A stretch of DNA of 38,976 bases from a virus (IMGVR_UViG_3300022891_000006:1-38976); one strand, 5' to 3'. Numbered from the stretch's first letter, positions 26,180 through 31,851 are shown. Notes: generated by a model not told the origin, from the sequence alone. Translations and numbers: made by a program.

Positions 26180-26252
26180 TGGCGGGAGCCGGGCTCGAAC
26201 CGGCGGCCTCCGGAGTATGAGTCCGGCGCGCTTCCAACTGCGCTATCCCGCT
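26180..26252 (-). tRNA. tRNA-Met (anticodon CAU)
   Basis: Complete cloverleaf of 73 bases without encoded CCA: acceptor strand AGCGGGA pairs with TCCCGCC except a terminal A1-C72 mismatch; T8-A9; D-arm GCGC-AGTTGGAA-GCGC; anticodon arm CCGGA-CTCATAC-TCCGG (anticodon CAT); 5-base variable loop; T-arm GCCGG-TTCGAGC-CCGGC; discriminator A. It could supply Met, or Ile if C34 is lysidylated. It lies upstream of the late operon, like many phage tRNAs. Confidence 0.9.
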
Positions 26253-26357
26253 GCGGTGCTCCGCCTTCAGCCGACATTGCACTGACTGACGGGCACCTTG
26301 ACGATCAGCGATGCTCTCGCAGGACGGGCGAGTCCGCCCACATCACCTAACGCCAAG

Positions 26358-26414
26358 TCAACGAGGTGGATTTGAACCACCGCCCCCGCAGGGGCTCCGG
26401 CATCCCTTAGCCGG
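26358..26414 (-). ncRNA. tRNA-like 3' half with long variable arm (type II-like)
   Basis: On the minus strand a perfect T-arm GGTGG-TTCAAAT-CCACC (26381-26365) is preceded by a variable-arm hairpin GCCCC-TGC-GGGGGC (26395-26382) and by CCGGC-TAAGGGAT-GCCGG (26414-26397), in the order of a Leu/Ser-type tRNA. The last stem has an 8-base loop with no U33, and I could not find a matching 5' acceptor strand at the expected distance. It is either a degenerate or unusual tRNA, or part of a larger structured RNA running to about 26530. Confidence 0.4.
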
Positions 26415-26537
26415 TCCGGCTGATCCGAGGCCCCGTGGTGCGTGGGGTCTATAGGCCGGAACTCTCGTCGTACCAGCCCGTATCGAACCCGGTGGGCCAT
26501 TCCGTCCGGGGCGAGGCCAGGCTTGTGTCCTGCCTCG

Positions 26538-26566
26538 ATTCTGTCGACTCAACTACGAGTTGTCAA
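26538..26566 (-). promoter_or_regulatory. Strong minus-strand promoter for tRNA region
   Basis: Minus-strand TTGACA (26566-26561), 17-base spacer, CAGAAT (26543-26538): near-consensus sigma-70 type. The spacer holds the inverted repeat CAACT-CGT-AGTTG. Transcription would run into the tRNA-like element, tRNA-Met and possibly the late genes. Confidence 0.65.
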
Positions 26567-26809
26567 GAGAGGGTTTGAGCGGCCGGGCTGACAGGGGATG
26601 CCTCCCTCCTACAGCCTGCAAGGACTCCCACTTTGCATCGTTTCAAGCCCTGGCTTCTAGAAAGCCTCACTCGAAACCGACTTGGCGGTCCGCTCGCGGC
26701 GGGCATTCGTCCGGAGCACCAGGTGCCCATCCAAAACGTCCCACCGCAACAGGTTGTCGCCTCTGGCACCCGTGGTCCGGAGTTTCACCGGAACAACCCG
26801 TCAGAGACA
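26567..26809 (-). other. Non-coding interval with RNA-like stems
   Basis: About 240 bases with no convincing reading frame. On the minus strand it shows nested pairing: GGTTGT with ACAACC enclosing TCCGG-TGAAACT-CCGGA, a GCACC-T-GGTGC palindrome, and GGCTT-TCTAG-AAGCC. It lies just downstream of the promoter at 26810-26839, so a structured leader or small RNA is plausible. I do not recognise a known RNA family. Confidence 0.35.
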
Positions 26810-26839
26810 ACTCTGCACCACTTGACTAGTCCTTGTCAA
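26810..26839 (-). promoter_or_regulatory. Minus-strand promoter with GACTAGTC operator
   Basis: Minus-strand TTGACA (26839-26834), 18 bases, CAGAGT (26815-26810). The spacer is the repeat shared with 25199-25216, flanked as ACTTGAC...GTCAAGT. The TGGTGCAGAGT end is also found in the plus-strand promoter at 27136-27165. Would transcribe the RNA-like interval and tRNA genes. Confidence 0.55.
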
Positions 26840-26972
26840 GTGAGAATCCGTGCTCAGCCGGGCAATCTCGGTCATGGCGCGGTCTTTTGAACTGACAACG
26901 CCTTGTTGTGTGCTTGACCAGCCGTGCAATCACTTACGAACCTGGCTGACCCATTTTTACCCTCACCGTAGG

Positions 26973-27077
26973 TCCATCGCGCGCGCCCGCGCGCGGGTCA
27001 CCCCCTCCGGGGGCGAGCGCGCCCGCGCGGCGTCGCTCCGCGACGCGAGCGACGCGACGCGACGCAGCGAGGCTGCG
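26973..27077. other. CG-only low-complexity tract, candidate packaging or end region
   Basis: About 100 bases made almost only of C and G with short repeats: CGCGCGCGCCCGCGCGCGG, CCCCC-TCC-GGGGG, GCGTCGC-TCC-GCGACGC, then GACGC units in tandem. No gene fits. It lies where late genes diverge from the early-type genes, upstream of the small terminase, the usual place of cos or pac. Assignment is inference. Confidence 0.35.
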
Positions 27078-27115
27078 ACGTGGCGACACGCCGAAGCGCG
27101 TTGCACGGTGCGACC

Positions 27116-27127
27116 TGCATCGATGCA
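27116..27127. repeat. TGCATCGATGCA perfect palindrome
   Basis: A 12-bp perfect palindrome 8 bases before the -35 box at 27136, within a series of TGCA/GTGC words. Possible upstream binding site for the regulator of the promoter. Confidence 0.3.
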
Positions 27128-27135
27128 CGATGCGC

Positions 27136-27171
27136 TTGACATGGTCATGGTGCATGGTGCAGAGTCTGCAC
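27136..27171 (+). promoter_or_regulatory. Promoter with variant GTGCA-N5-TGCAC operator
   Basis: TTGACA (27136-27141), 18 bases, CAGAGT (27160-27165). The -10 box is covered by a perfect 15-bp palindrome GTGCAGAGTCTGCAC (27157-27171), same half-sites as the repeated leaderless element but with a different centre. No ATG follows, so the transcript would have a leader of about 245 bases before the GTG at 27421. Confidence 0.6.
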
Positions 27172-27172
27172 C

Positions 27173-27420
27173 AGCACCGAGGCAACGCACCACAGAGTGG
27201 GCAACGCCAAGGTGTGCACCACACACCACGCACTGCGGACACACGCTCACCAGGGCCTCTGTGGATGCACTGCAGGTGAGGCACCACAGCACAGCACGCA
27301 CAGCACACGCTCACCCATCACTCACCAGCACACATGCACCATGCACAAGGGTGCTCCCACAAGGGGGTGCTTCCAGGAAGGGGTGCCTCCAGAGGGGTGC
27401 CTCCCACGAAAGGCCCGACC
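27173..27420 (+). other. GCA/CAC-rich leader with GGGGTGCCTCC repeats
   Basis: Leader of the exported protein gene: almost free of long frames with sense, rich in CACCACA and GCAC words. Just before the gene, four imperfect copies of GGGTGCTCC/GGGGTGCCTCC occur between 27351 and 27408 at about 14-17-base spacing; purine-rich parts could compete as ribosome sites. GAAAGG 7 bases before GTG 27421 is the likely real one. Confidence 0.4.
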
Positions 27421-27801
27421 GTGAACCTTCGCACCGTAGCCAGCACCGTTGCCGCAGTCGCCGTACTCGCCTTCGGCGTCGCCACCGCCCCGGCAGAGGC
27501 TGCCAAGCCCGCCGCCCCGAGTTGGGCTCCCGCAGGCTCGAAAGCCTGCCCCGCAGAGGACTCCCCCGGCCCGTGCTACTGGGATGCCGCCAAGCGTGGC
27601 AACCGCAAGGGTCAGACGTTCTACGTGACCCGTGACCAGCGTGTTGTCCGCACTGCCGACCTGTGTGTGGTGGCAGCGACGCAGGCCAAGTTCAAGATCA
27701 TCACTGAGGACGCCGCTGTCAAGGTGTGCGTCCGTACCGTCCGCACCGACGCCGACGCGAAGCGGGCTTACCGCTACGCCGCTGTGCGAGCCATCGGCTA
27801 G
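27421..27801 (+). CDS. Exported protein with signal peptide, unknown function
   Basis: 126 residues. N-terminus MNLRTVASTVAAVAVLAFGV followed by ATAPAEAA is a Sec signal peptide with cleavage near AEA. The mature part (about 98 residues) is small and basic with four Cys (ACPAED, GPCYW, DLCVV, VKVCVRT) that could form two disulfides outside the cell. Contains FYVTRDQRVVRTADLC. Not recognised. GTG start at 27421 with GAAAGG 7 bases upstream; it is the one gene of this block with a Shine-Dalgarno and long leader rather than a leaderless start. The next promoter follows its stop by 3 bases. Confidence 0.75.
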   Translation: MNLRTVASTVAAVAVLAFGVATAPAEAAKPAAPSWAPAGSKACPAEDSPGPCYWDAAKRGNRKGQTFYVTRDQRVVRTADLCVVAATQAKFKIITEDAAVKVCVRTVRTDADAKRAYRYAAVRAIG

Positions 27802-27804
27802 GGC

Positions 27805-27840
27805 TTGACAAGTCGGTGGCTGGGGTGCAATGATTGCACC
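27805..27840 (+). promoter_or_regulatory. Leaderless promoter/operator cassette, copy 1
   Basis: TTGACA (27805-27810), 18 bases, AATGAT (27829-27834), six bases TGCACC, ATG at 27841. The palindrome GTGCAATGATTGCAC (27825-27839) covers the -10. Predicted start of transcription is the A of ATG. Confidence 0.8.
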
Positions 27841-28209
27841 ATGACGACGACGCAGAGCACCCCAGCCACCGTGACCGTAGCCTCCACCGACCAGTTCATG
27901 AACCGCCGGACCGACCGCGAGTTCGTCACCCGCGAAGCGGCGGACGCTTACATGGCGACCTGCCACGGATACGGCGGGCAGGCGTGGATCGTGAGCCGCT
28001 TGACAACTGAATTCACCCGGGCCGATGAACTCGGCGTCGGCTTCCGGTTCATGGACGCGAACCGCACTGAGTACACCGTGGCCAGCGCCACGCTGGTGCG
28101 CCGTCATCACGAGGACGTGGTCGATGTGGTCACCACATCGGGACGCGAGATCACGTACGCCGCATGGGCTCTCGTGAGCGTCTACGTGATCGACGGTCGC
28201 CGCGTCTGA
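27841..28209 (+). CDS. Early-type small protein, MTTT family
   Basis: 122 residues: MTTTQSTPATVTVASTDQF, then REFVTREAADAYMATCHGYGGQAW and a beta-rich C-terminus (FRFMDANRTEYTVASATLVRR). No recognised domain. Start at 27841 is fixed by the repeated element, whose conserved block ATGACGACGAC is the first codons; an open extension to 27805 would translate the promoter itself. Probably transcribed leaderless. Followed by a perfect hairpin at 28222-28250. Confidence 0.8.
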   Translation: MTTTQSTPATVTVASTDQFMNRRTDREFVTREAADAYMATCHGYGGQAWIVSRLTTEFTRADELGVGFRFMDANRTEYTVASATLVRRHHEDVVDVVTTSGREITYAAWALVSVYVIDGRRV

Positions 28210-28221
28210 CCCCCACCCACC

Positions 28222-28250
28222 GATGCCCCCGCCGATCCGGCGGGGGCATC
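28222..28250 (+). terminator. Hairpin terminator GATGCCCCCGCC/GGCGGGGGCATC
   Basis: Perfect 12-bp stem (28222-28233 with 28239-28250), 5-base loop. The same stem sequence recurs at 30107 and 31044, and shortened at 29619, marking ends of cassettes. Confidence 0.75.
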
Positions 28251-28278
28251 CTTGCGTCTGGTGACCTGTCGGCACGAC

Positions 28279-28314
28279 TTGACAAGATCTGAGGCACCGT
28301 GCAATGATTGCACC
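28279..28314 (+). promoter_or_regulatory. Leaderless promoter/operator cassette, copy 2
   Basis: TTGACA (28279-28284), 18 bases, AATGAT (28303-28308), TGCACC, ATG 28315; palindrome at 28299-28313. Confidence 0.8.
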
Positions 28315-28950
28315 ATGACGACGACGAGAGCAGCCGCAGCCCTGGCAGCAGCCAACCTGACCCCCACCGTGGCGAACGTGCTCAAGGTGTACCGGTCCGC
28401 AACCGACGCACAGTTGGCCGAAGGTATCCGCTGGTACGACGACGCTCACACGCTGGCCGTTGCGCTTGACCCGACCAACGTTGAGCGTTCATCCGGTGTC
28501 ATCGCCGCACTGTCGCCGATGATGCCGTGGGGACGCAACGTGACCACCGCAGTTCGGGCCTACGCCGATGGTTTCGCCTCGGGATGCCTGAACACGTCAT
28601 GCGCCAAGGCAGACCGCATCCTGAACGGTGAAGCACCGTTGGACGTGATCGGCAACGGCAACAAGGTCCGCAACTTTTACCTGAACATCCTTAACCCGTC
28701 CGATGCCTGCGGTGGTGTCACGGTTGACCGTCACGCTTTCGACATCGCGGTGGGTCGGGTCACCGATGACGAGACGCGCGGCATCCTCTCCCGCAAGGGT
28801 GTGTACGACACGTTCGCCGATGTGTACCGGCAGGCTGCTCTCATCGCTGGCATCGGTTCGGCACAGATGCAGGCTGTGACATGGGTTGTGTGGCGCGAGT
28901 CGGCCGGTAAGTTCGCTGCTGCGAACCGTCGCGAAGCGGGTAGGGCCTGA
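28315..28950 (+). CDS. Conserved phage protein with TVDRHAFDIAVGR motif
   Basis: 211 residues, largest of the plus-strand block. Mostly helical: GVIAALSPMMPWGRNVTTAV, KADRILNG, GNGNKVRNFYLNILNP, then VTVDRHAFDIAVGR and YRQAALIAGIGSAQMQAVTW. The layout (helical bundle, an invariant-looking Asp-Arg-His after a beta turn, Trp at the end) recalls a family of actinophage and plasmid proteins of unknown function and vaguely HhH-type DNA glycosylases; I would not assign activity. Leaderless start at 28315. Its TGA shares a base with ATG of the next gene (TGATG), so the two form one operon. Confidence 0.8.
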   Translation: MTTTRAAAALAAANLTPTVANVLKVYRSATDAQLAEGIRWYDDAHTLAVALDPTNVERSSGVIAALSPMMPWGRNVTTAVRAYADGFASGCLNTSCAKADRILNGEAPLDVIGNGNKVRNFYLNILNPSDACGGVTVDRHAFDIAVGRVTDDETRGILSRKGVYDTFADVYRQAALIAGIGSAQMQAVTWVVWRESAGKFAAANRREAGRA

Positions 28951-29165
28951 TGGCTCCCCGCAAGGCGTCGCCACGAGTGGTGGCGACGCCGTACCGGGCG
29001 AAACTCACCCCGTACTATGAGATCTCGACTCGTGTGCAGGTCTGGCGCACCTTGGGTGACGTGCTGATTCACAACGCTCTGCACCGTGGGGGTGTGGAGC
29101 GTGCGACGGCAATCGTCCATGACGTGATCGAGGCGGACGAGAGAGCGCTTGACAAGCCACCGTGA
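28950..29165 (+). CDS. Small basic protein coupled to upstream gene
   Basis: 71 residues: basic N-terminus MAPRKASPRVVATPYRAKLTP, then a helical part WRTLGDVLIHNALHRGGVERATAIVHDVIE. Not recognised; could be a partner of the upstream protein. Starts by TGATG coupling. Its last codons contain the TTGACA (29149-29154) of the next promoter, so the promoter is inside the gene end. Confidence 0.75.
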   Translation: MAPRKASPRVVATPYRAKLTPYYEISTRVQVWRTLGDVLIHNALHRGGVERATAIVHDVIEADERALDKPP

Positions 29166-29184
29166 CCCGTGCAATGATTGCACC
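29149..29184 (+). promoter_or_regulatory. Leaderless promoter/operator cassette, copy 3
   Basis: TTGACA (29149-29154), 18 bases, AATGAT (29173-29178), TGCACC, ATG 29185. The -35 box lies in the coding end of the preceding gene. Confidence 0.8.
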
Positions 29185-29607
29185 ATGACGACGACAGAGA
29201 GCACCGAACGCGACATCCGCGACGCAGTCTCGGCCCTGTGGCCAGCGCTCACCCCCGTGATCATCACCCACGAGGTTGAGATCTGCCACCACAGCACGGA
29301 CGCACTGCTCGGATACTCCGAGCACACCACGTACGGCATGATCGTGGGTCACAAGATCCGCGACGAATTCGGCGACTACCCACAGCGTTTCATCGTGATC
29401 CGCGACAGCGCCGATGAGGAGTACTACCTAGAAATCGCAGTCGGCGACGGCGGAGAGTTCGCCATGTACTCCGCCTGGATGGAGCGTGACGGCGTCACCG
29501 AAGCGTTCCCGTCCGACCCTCTGGCCGCTTACGAGAGCAATGAAGAAGCGTTCGGCGACCTGCTGGACGATCTCGTGACCGAAGGCGCGCTACTGCCCGT
29601 GTGGTGA
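29185..29607 (+). CDS. Acidic early-type protein, MTTT family
   Basis: 140 residues, strongly acidic (FAMYSAWMERDG, SNEEAFGDLLDDLVTEG). MTTTESTERDIRDAVSALWPAL starts a helix; the middle is beta-like (YPQRFIVIRDSADEEYYLEIAVGDGG). Unknown function; acidic small phage proteins of this type often act as nucleic-acid mimics or host-protein inhibitors, which is speculation here. Leaderless start. Followed by a T-tailed terminator at 29619. Confidence 0.8.
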   Translation: MTTTESTERDIRDAVSALWPALTPVIITHEVEICHHSTDALLGYSEHTTYGMIVGHKIRDEFGDYPQRFIVIRDSADEEYYLEIAVGDGGEFAMYSAWMERDGVTEAFPSDPLAAYESNEEAFGDLLDDLVTEGALLPVW

Positions 29608-29618
29608 CTCGCTCACCC

Positions 29619-29654
29619 AATGCCCCCGATGCCTCGGCGTCGGGGGCATTTTCG
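29619..29654 (+). terminator. Intrinsic terminator with T-run
   Basis: AATGCCCCCGA (29619-29629) pairs with TCGGGGGCATT (29640-29650), with further pairing toward the loop, followed directly by TTC. Best intrinsic terminator of the block. Confidence 0.8.
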
Positions 29655-29656
29655 TG

Positions 29657-29692
29657 TTGACAACTCACCGATGCCCGTGCAATGATTGCACC
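29657..29692 (+). promoter_or_regulatory. Leaderless promoter/operator cassette, copy 4
   Basis: TTGACA (29657-29662), 18 bases, AATGAT (29681-29686), TGCACC, ATG 29693. The spacer ACTCACCGATGCCC is identical to that of copy 5, so the whole cassette is duplicated. Confidence 0.85.
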
Positions 29693-30094
29693 ATGACGAC
29701 GACACAGGGCAGCAGAGCAGACCGAGTCCGCACCGATGGCGCACAGGTTCAGATCGTGAGCGGCGAGTACCGGGGCCACACGGCGCGGTCGTGTGGTGCG
29801 GTGAGCGTGAACGAGGTCAAGGTGTTCGATTTCGACAGCAACGGCTACCGCATCGTGCACGTTTCCGACCTGGACGTGGCCGAGACTGAAATGCCGCGCA
29901 CTACCTACGATGTGCTGTTCCGCGTGAGCACCGGACGTTTCGCGGGAATGCCTGACTACATTACCGTTGTGGTCGGCCCGGACGGCAACGGCAAGCCGTA
30001 CACCTCCGAGTCAGACATCCCGAAGATCATCGCAGTCCGGCTGGCGCTGAACGAGGCCGACATCACCGTGATCTCACTCGGCAAGCGCGCCTGA
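29693..30094 (+). CDS. Early-type protein with KOW-like N-terminus
   Basis: 133 residues. GAQVQIVSGEYRGHTARSCGAVSVNEVKVFDF resembles a KOW/SH3-like barrel start (V-x-I-x-S-G-E-Y-R-G-x-T), a motif found in NusG and ribosomal proteins (read as two shorter segments). The C-terminal half is alpha/beta (YITVVVGPDGNGKPYTSES, IIAVRLALNEADITVIS). A role in transcription or translation control is conceivable but unproven. Leaderless start at 29693; hairpin follows. Confidence 0.8.
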   Translation: MTTTQGSRADRVRTDGAQVQIVSGEYRGHTARSCGAVSVNEVKVFDFDSNGYRIVHVSDLDVAETEMPRTTYDVLFRVSTGRFAGMPDYITVVVGPDGNGKPYTSESDIPKIIAVRLALNEADITVISLGKRA

Positions 30095-30106
30095 CCACCC
30101 ACCCAC

Positions 30107-30135
30107 GATGCCCCCGCCAGGTTGGCGGGGGCATC
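30107..30135 (+). terminator. Hairpin terminator, 13-bp stem
   Basis: GATGCCCCCGCCA (30107-30119) and TGGCGGGGGCATC (30123-30135) with a GGT loop. Near-copy of the hairpins at 28222 and 31044. Confidence 0.75.
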
Positions 30136-30169
30136 CTTGCGTTCGGCGAAAGTCGTTGCCCGACACGAG

Positions 30170-30205
30170 TTGACAACTCACCGATGCCCGTGCAATGATT
30201 GCACC
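30170..30205 (+). promoter_or_regulatory. Leaderless promoter/operator cassette, copy 5
   Basis: TTGACA (30170-30175), 18 bases identical to copy 4, AATGAT (30194-30199), TGCACC, ATG 30206. Confidence 0.85.
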
Positions 30206-30406
30206 ATGACGACGACACAGAGCACCCGCAGCCGCATCACCGTTGCATCCGACCTGCTGGTCGGTGACCGCGTATTCATGGGCCAGGCATGGCGCACCGT
30301 GCGCTACCTCGTGACCTGCCTCGCCGACCGCACCCAGACCGTGATCACCGCCGATGGCGGAGAGTACGAGATCGGTCTCGACTCCGCAGTTTCCTACATC
30401 GCCTGA
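30206..30406 (+). CDS. Small early-type protein, MTTT family
   Basis: 66 residues: MTTTQSTRSRITVASDLLVG, then DRVFMGQAWRTVRYLVTCLAD and a beta hairpin QTVITADGGEYEIGL. Looks like a small all-beta domain (perhaps Hint/SH3-like; LVGDRVFMGQAWRTV resembles beta strands around a WR motif seen in many actinophage small proteins). Not recognised. Leaderless start. Confidence 0.8.
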   Translation: MTTTQSTRSRITVASDLLVGDRVFMGQAWRTVRYLVTCLADRTQTVITADGGEYEIGLDSAVSYIA

Positions 30407-30417
30407 CCTGAAATGCC

Positions 30418-30445
30418 CCGGCGGGCGGCACAAGCCGTCCGCCGG
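30418..30445 (+). terminator. Hairpin terminator, 12-bp stem
   Basis: CCGGCGGGCGGC (30418-30429) pairs with GCCGTCCGCCGG (30434-30445), one G-U, ACAA loop. Different sequence from the GATGCCCCC family. Confidence 0.7.
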
Positions 30446-30453
30446 TAGCACGC

Positions 30454-30489
30454 TTGACAACGCTCCACATCCCGTGCAATGATTGCACC
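30454..30489 (+). promoter_or_regulatory. Leaderless promoter/operator cassette, copy 6
   Basis: TTGACA (30454-30459), 18 bases, AATGAT (30478-30483), TGCACC, ATG 30490. Confidence 0.8.
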
Positions 30490-31032
30490 ATGACGACGAC
30501 GAGAGGCAGTGACATGAACGGCATCGAGAGCATCTACTCCCACGGACAGCACGTCACCATCGAGATCGACGGCGAACTGATGCCCGGTCACCTGACCGTG
30601 CAACAGCGTGAGGGTTTCTGGTTCGCGGTTCTCGCGGACGGCACGCAGTTGGGCCAGATCAGCGAAACTCGCCTCGCCAGCGTGACCACGCTGGTGCACG
30701 GTGACCGGCTGCGAGTGGCCGACGCCAAGGCGCAGAATCACTCATTCTCGACCCTGTCCGGCTTCGGCGCGCAGTACAACGATTACGAGGGTTCCGCAGG
30801 ACTCGCAAAGTACATGGAGCACGCCTCCCGCCAGGGTGGCAAGGTTGCGTGGATCAACGCAGAGGCGACCGTGATCTCGGCTCACCGTGAGCGCCCGGTC
30901 ACCCGTCACCACGTCCGCAGTGGCGACCTGGTCCGCGTCGCCTCGACCGCCCCGGGCGAGGCTGGCTGGTACCGGATCACGCTGCCCGGGATGCTCGACG
31001 GCGACCACTGCAACCTGGTCCGCGTCAACTGA
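30490..31032 (+). CDS. Early-type protein, MTTT family, 180 residues
   Basis: MTTTRGSDMNGIESIYSHGQ starts a protein with two beta-rich modules (VTIEIDGELMPGHLTVQQRE and VRSGDLVRVASTAPGEAGWY) around a Gly/Tyr/Ser-rich middle (FSTLSGFGAQYNDYEGSAG). The second module ends WYRITLPGMLDGDHCNLVRVN. SH3-like barrels are possible. Unknown role. Leaderless start at 30490; a second ATG at 30514 exists, but the element fixes the first. Confidence 0.8.
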   Translation: MTTTRGSDMNGIESIYSHGQHVTIEIDGELMPGHLTVQQREGFWFAVLADGTQLGQISETRLASVTTLVHGDRLRVADAKAQNHSFSTLSGFGAQYNDYEGSAGLAKYMEHASRQGGKVAWINAEATVISAHRERPVTRHHVRSGDLVRVASTAPGEAGWYRITLPGMLDGDHCNLVRVN

Positions 31033-31043
31033 TCTCACCACCT

Positions 31044-31072
31044 GATGCCCCCGCCGGTCTGGCGGGGGCATC
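31044..31072 (+). terminator. Hairpin terminator GATGCCCCCGCC/GGCGGGGGCATC
   Basis: Perfect 12-bp stem (31044-31055 with 31061-31072), loop GGTCT; same stem as at 28222. Confidence 0.75.
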
Positions 31073-31080
31073 ATTGCGTC

Positions 31081-31257
31081 ATGGCTACCCACATCACGCC
31101 CGGCGGAATCGTCGGCCGGTGCACGTTTCTCGGCGTCGACACGCCACGGTGGTTCGATGCGTACGTGCTGGACATCGATGGCACCCATGGCGCTCCCACC
31201 TGGATCTATCGCGTGCTGAGATCGAGTGGCCTGGTCCGCTTGACAGAACTCCACTAA
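31081..31257 (+). CDS. Possible small protein without own promoter
   Basis: 58 residues: MATHITPGGIVGRCTFLGVD, beta-like with TPRWFDAYVLDIDGTHG and WIYRVLRSSG. Coding bias looks right and the end overlaps TTGACA of the next cassette (31240-31245), as for other real genes here. But it follows a terminator by 8 bases and has no clear ribosome site or promoter; expression would need readthrough. It may be a cassette that lost its promoter. Confidence 0.5.
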   Translation: MATHITPGGIVGRCTFLGVDTPRWFDAYVLDIDGTHGAPTWIYRVLRSSGLVRLTELH

Positions 31258-31275
31258 GCGTGCAATGATTGCACC
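31240..31275 (+). promoter_or_regulatory. Leaderless promoter/operator cassette, copy 7
   Basis: TTGACA (31240-31245), 18 bases, AATGAT (31264-31269), TGCACC, ATG 31276. The -35 lies within the preceding small frame. Confidence 0.8.
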
Positions 31276-31797
31276 ATGACGACGACGCAGAACACCTCAG
31301 CCAAGACCGCAGACGAGTTCCGGGCCGAAGCCCGCCAGCACTCGATCAACGCTCACGAGTCATTCGAGCGTTGCGACACGGACGGCTTCATGAGCCAGTG
31401 GGCCTCGGGCCTGTCAGCCGCCAAGGCGCACCTCGCCGCAGACATCGCCGAGAACGGCGGTTGCGCATCGTTCCCGGCACTCTTCGAGTGGGGCGGCGAC
31501 CTGGTGCCCGCGAAGTTGATCGAGACCCGCTACGGCTACTCGTGGGGCATCCTCGAAAGCGATGACCCGCGCAGCCGGATCGTCGACTGGTTCAACCCGT
31601 CCAAGGCGCGCAACGACGACAAGCGGATCGAGAACAACGCTCGCAAGGGTTTCAGCGTCGGGCGCGTCATGGCTCCCGCGAAGGCTGAACTTGCCGGAGC
31701 CAACGCGACGTCGGTCCGGCCGATCCCCGTCCGCACCGATGGCGGATTCTCCCGTGACGTCGAAATCGTTGAATTCGTCAGCCGCTACAACGGCTAG
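31276..31797 (+). CDS. Early-type helical protein, MTTT family
   Basis: 173 residues. N-terminal helices (TADEFRAEARQHSINAHESFE, GLSAAKAHLAADIAENG), a central YGYSWGILESDDPRSRIVDWF and a C-terminal KGFSVGRVMAPAKAEL with V-E-I-V-E-F. Not recognised. Leaderless start at 31276; a T-tailed hairpin follows 13 bases after the stop. Confidence 0.8.
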   Translation: MTTTQNTSAKTADEFRAEARQHSINAHESFERCDTDGFMSQWASGLSAAKAHLAADIAENGGCASFPALFEWGGDLVPAKLIETRYGYSWGILESDDPRSRIVDWFNPSKARNDDKRIENNARKGFSVGRVMAPAKAELAGANATSVRPIPVRTDGGFSRDVEIVEFVSRYNG

Positions 31798-31809
31798 TAC
31801 CGTCCGCCC

Positions 31810-31851
31810 GTGCACCCTGTCGGCCCACACCCGGCAGGGTGCACCATTTTG
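31810..31851 (+). terminator. Intrinsic terminator with 14-bp stem and T-run
   Basis: GTGCACCCTGTCGG (31810-31823) pairs with CCGGCAGGGTGCAC (31831-31844), one wobble, 7-base loop, followed by CATTTTG. Confidence 0.8.

Noticed and set aside
26297-26530. tmRNA gene
   Set aside because: The T-arm fits, but the acceptor strand lacks the alanine-type G3-U70 end and no tag reading frame is seen.
26740-26800. FMN-riboswitch-like arm (CCGGTGAAACTCCGG)
   Set aside because: Only one arm resembles the family; the other conserved elements are missing and no riboflavin gene follows.
26913-26937. TTGACC...GTGCAATCA resembling a cassette
   Set aside because: Only one half-site is present, the spacing is wrong and there is no ATG; probably a decayed site at best.
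26934-27314. Cys-rich minus-strand reading frames over the CG/GCA region
   Set aside because: Composition follows the low-complexity DNA, there is no ribosome site, and the frames run through a clear plus-strand promoter.
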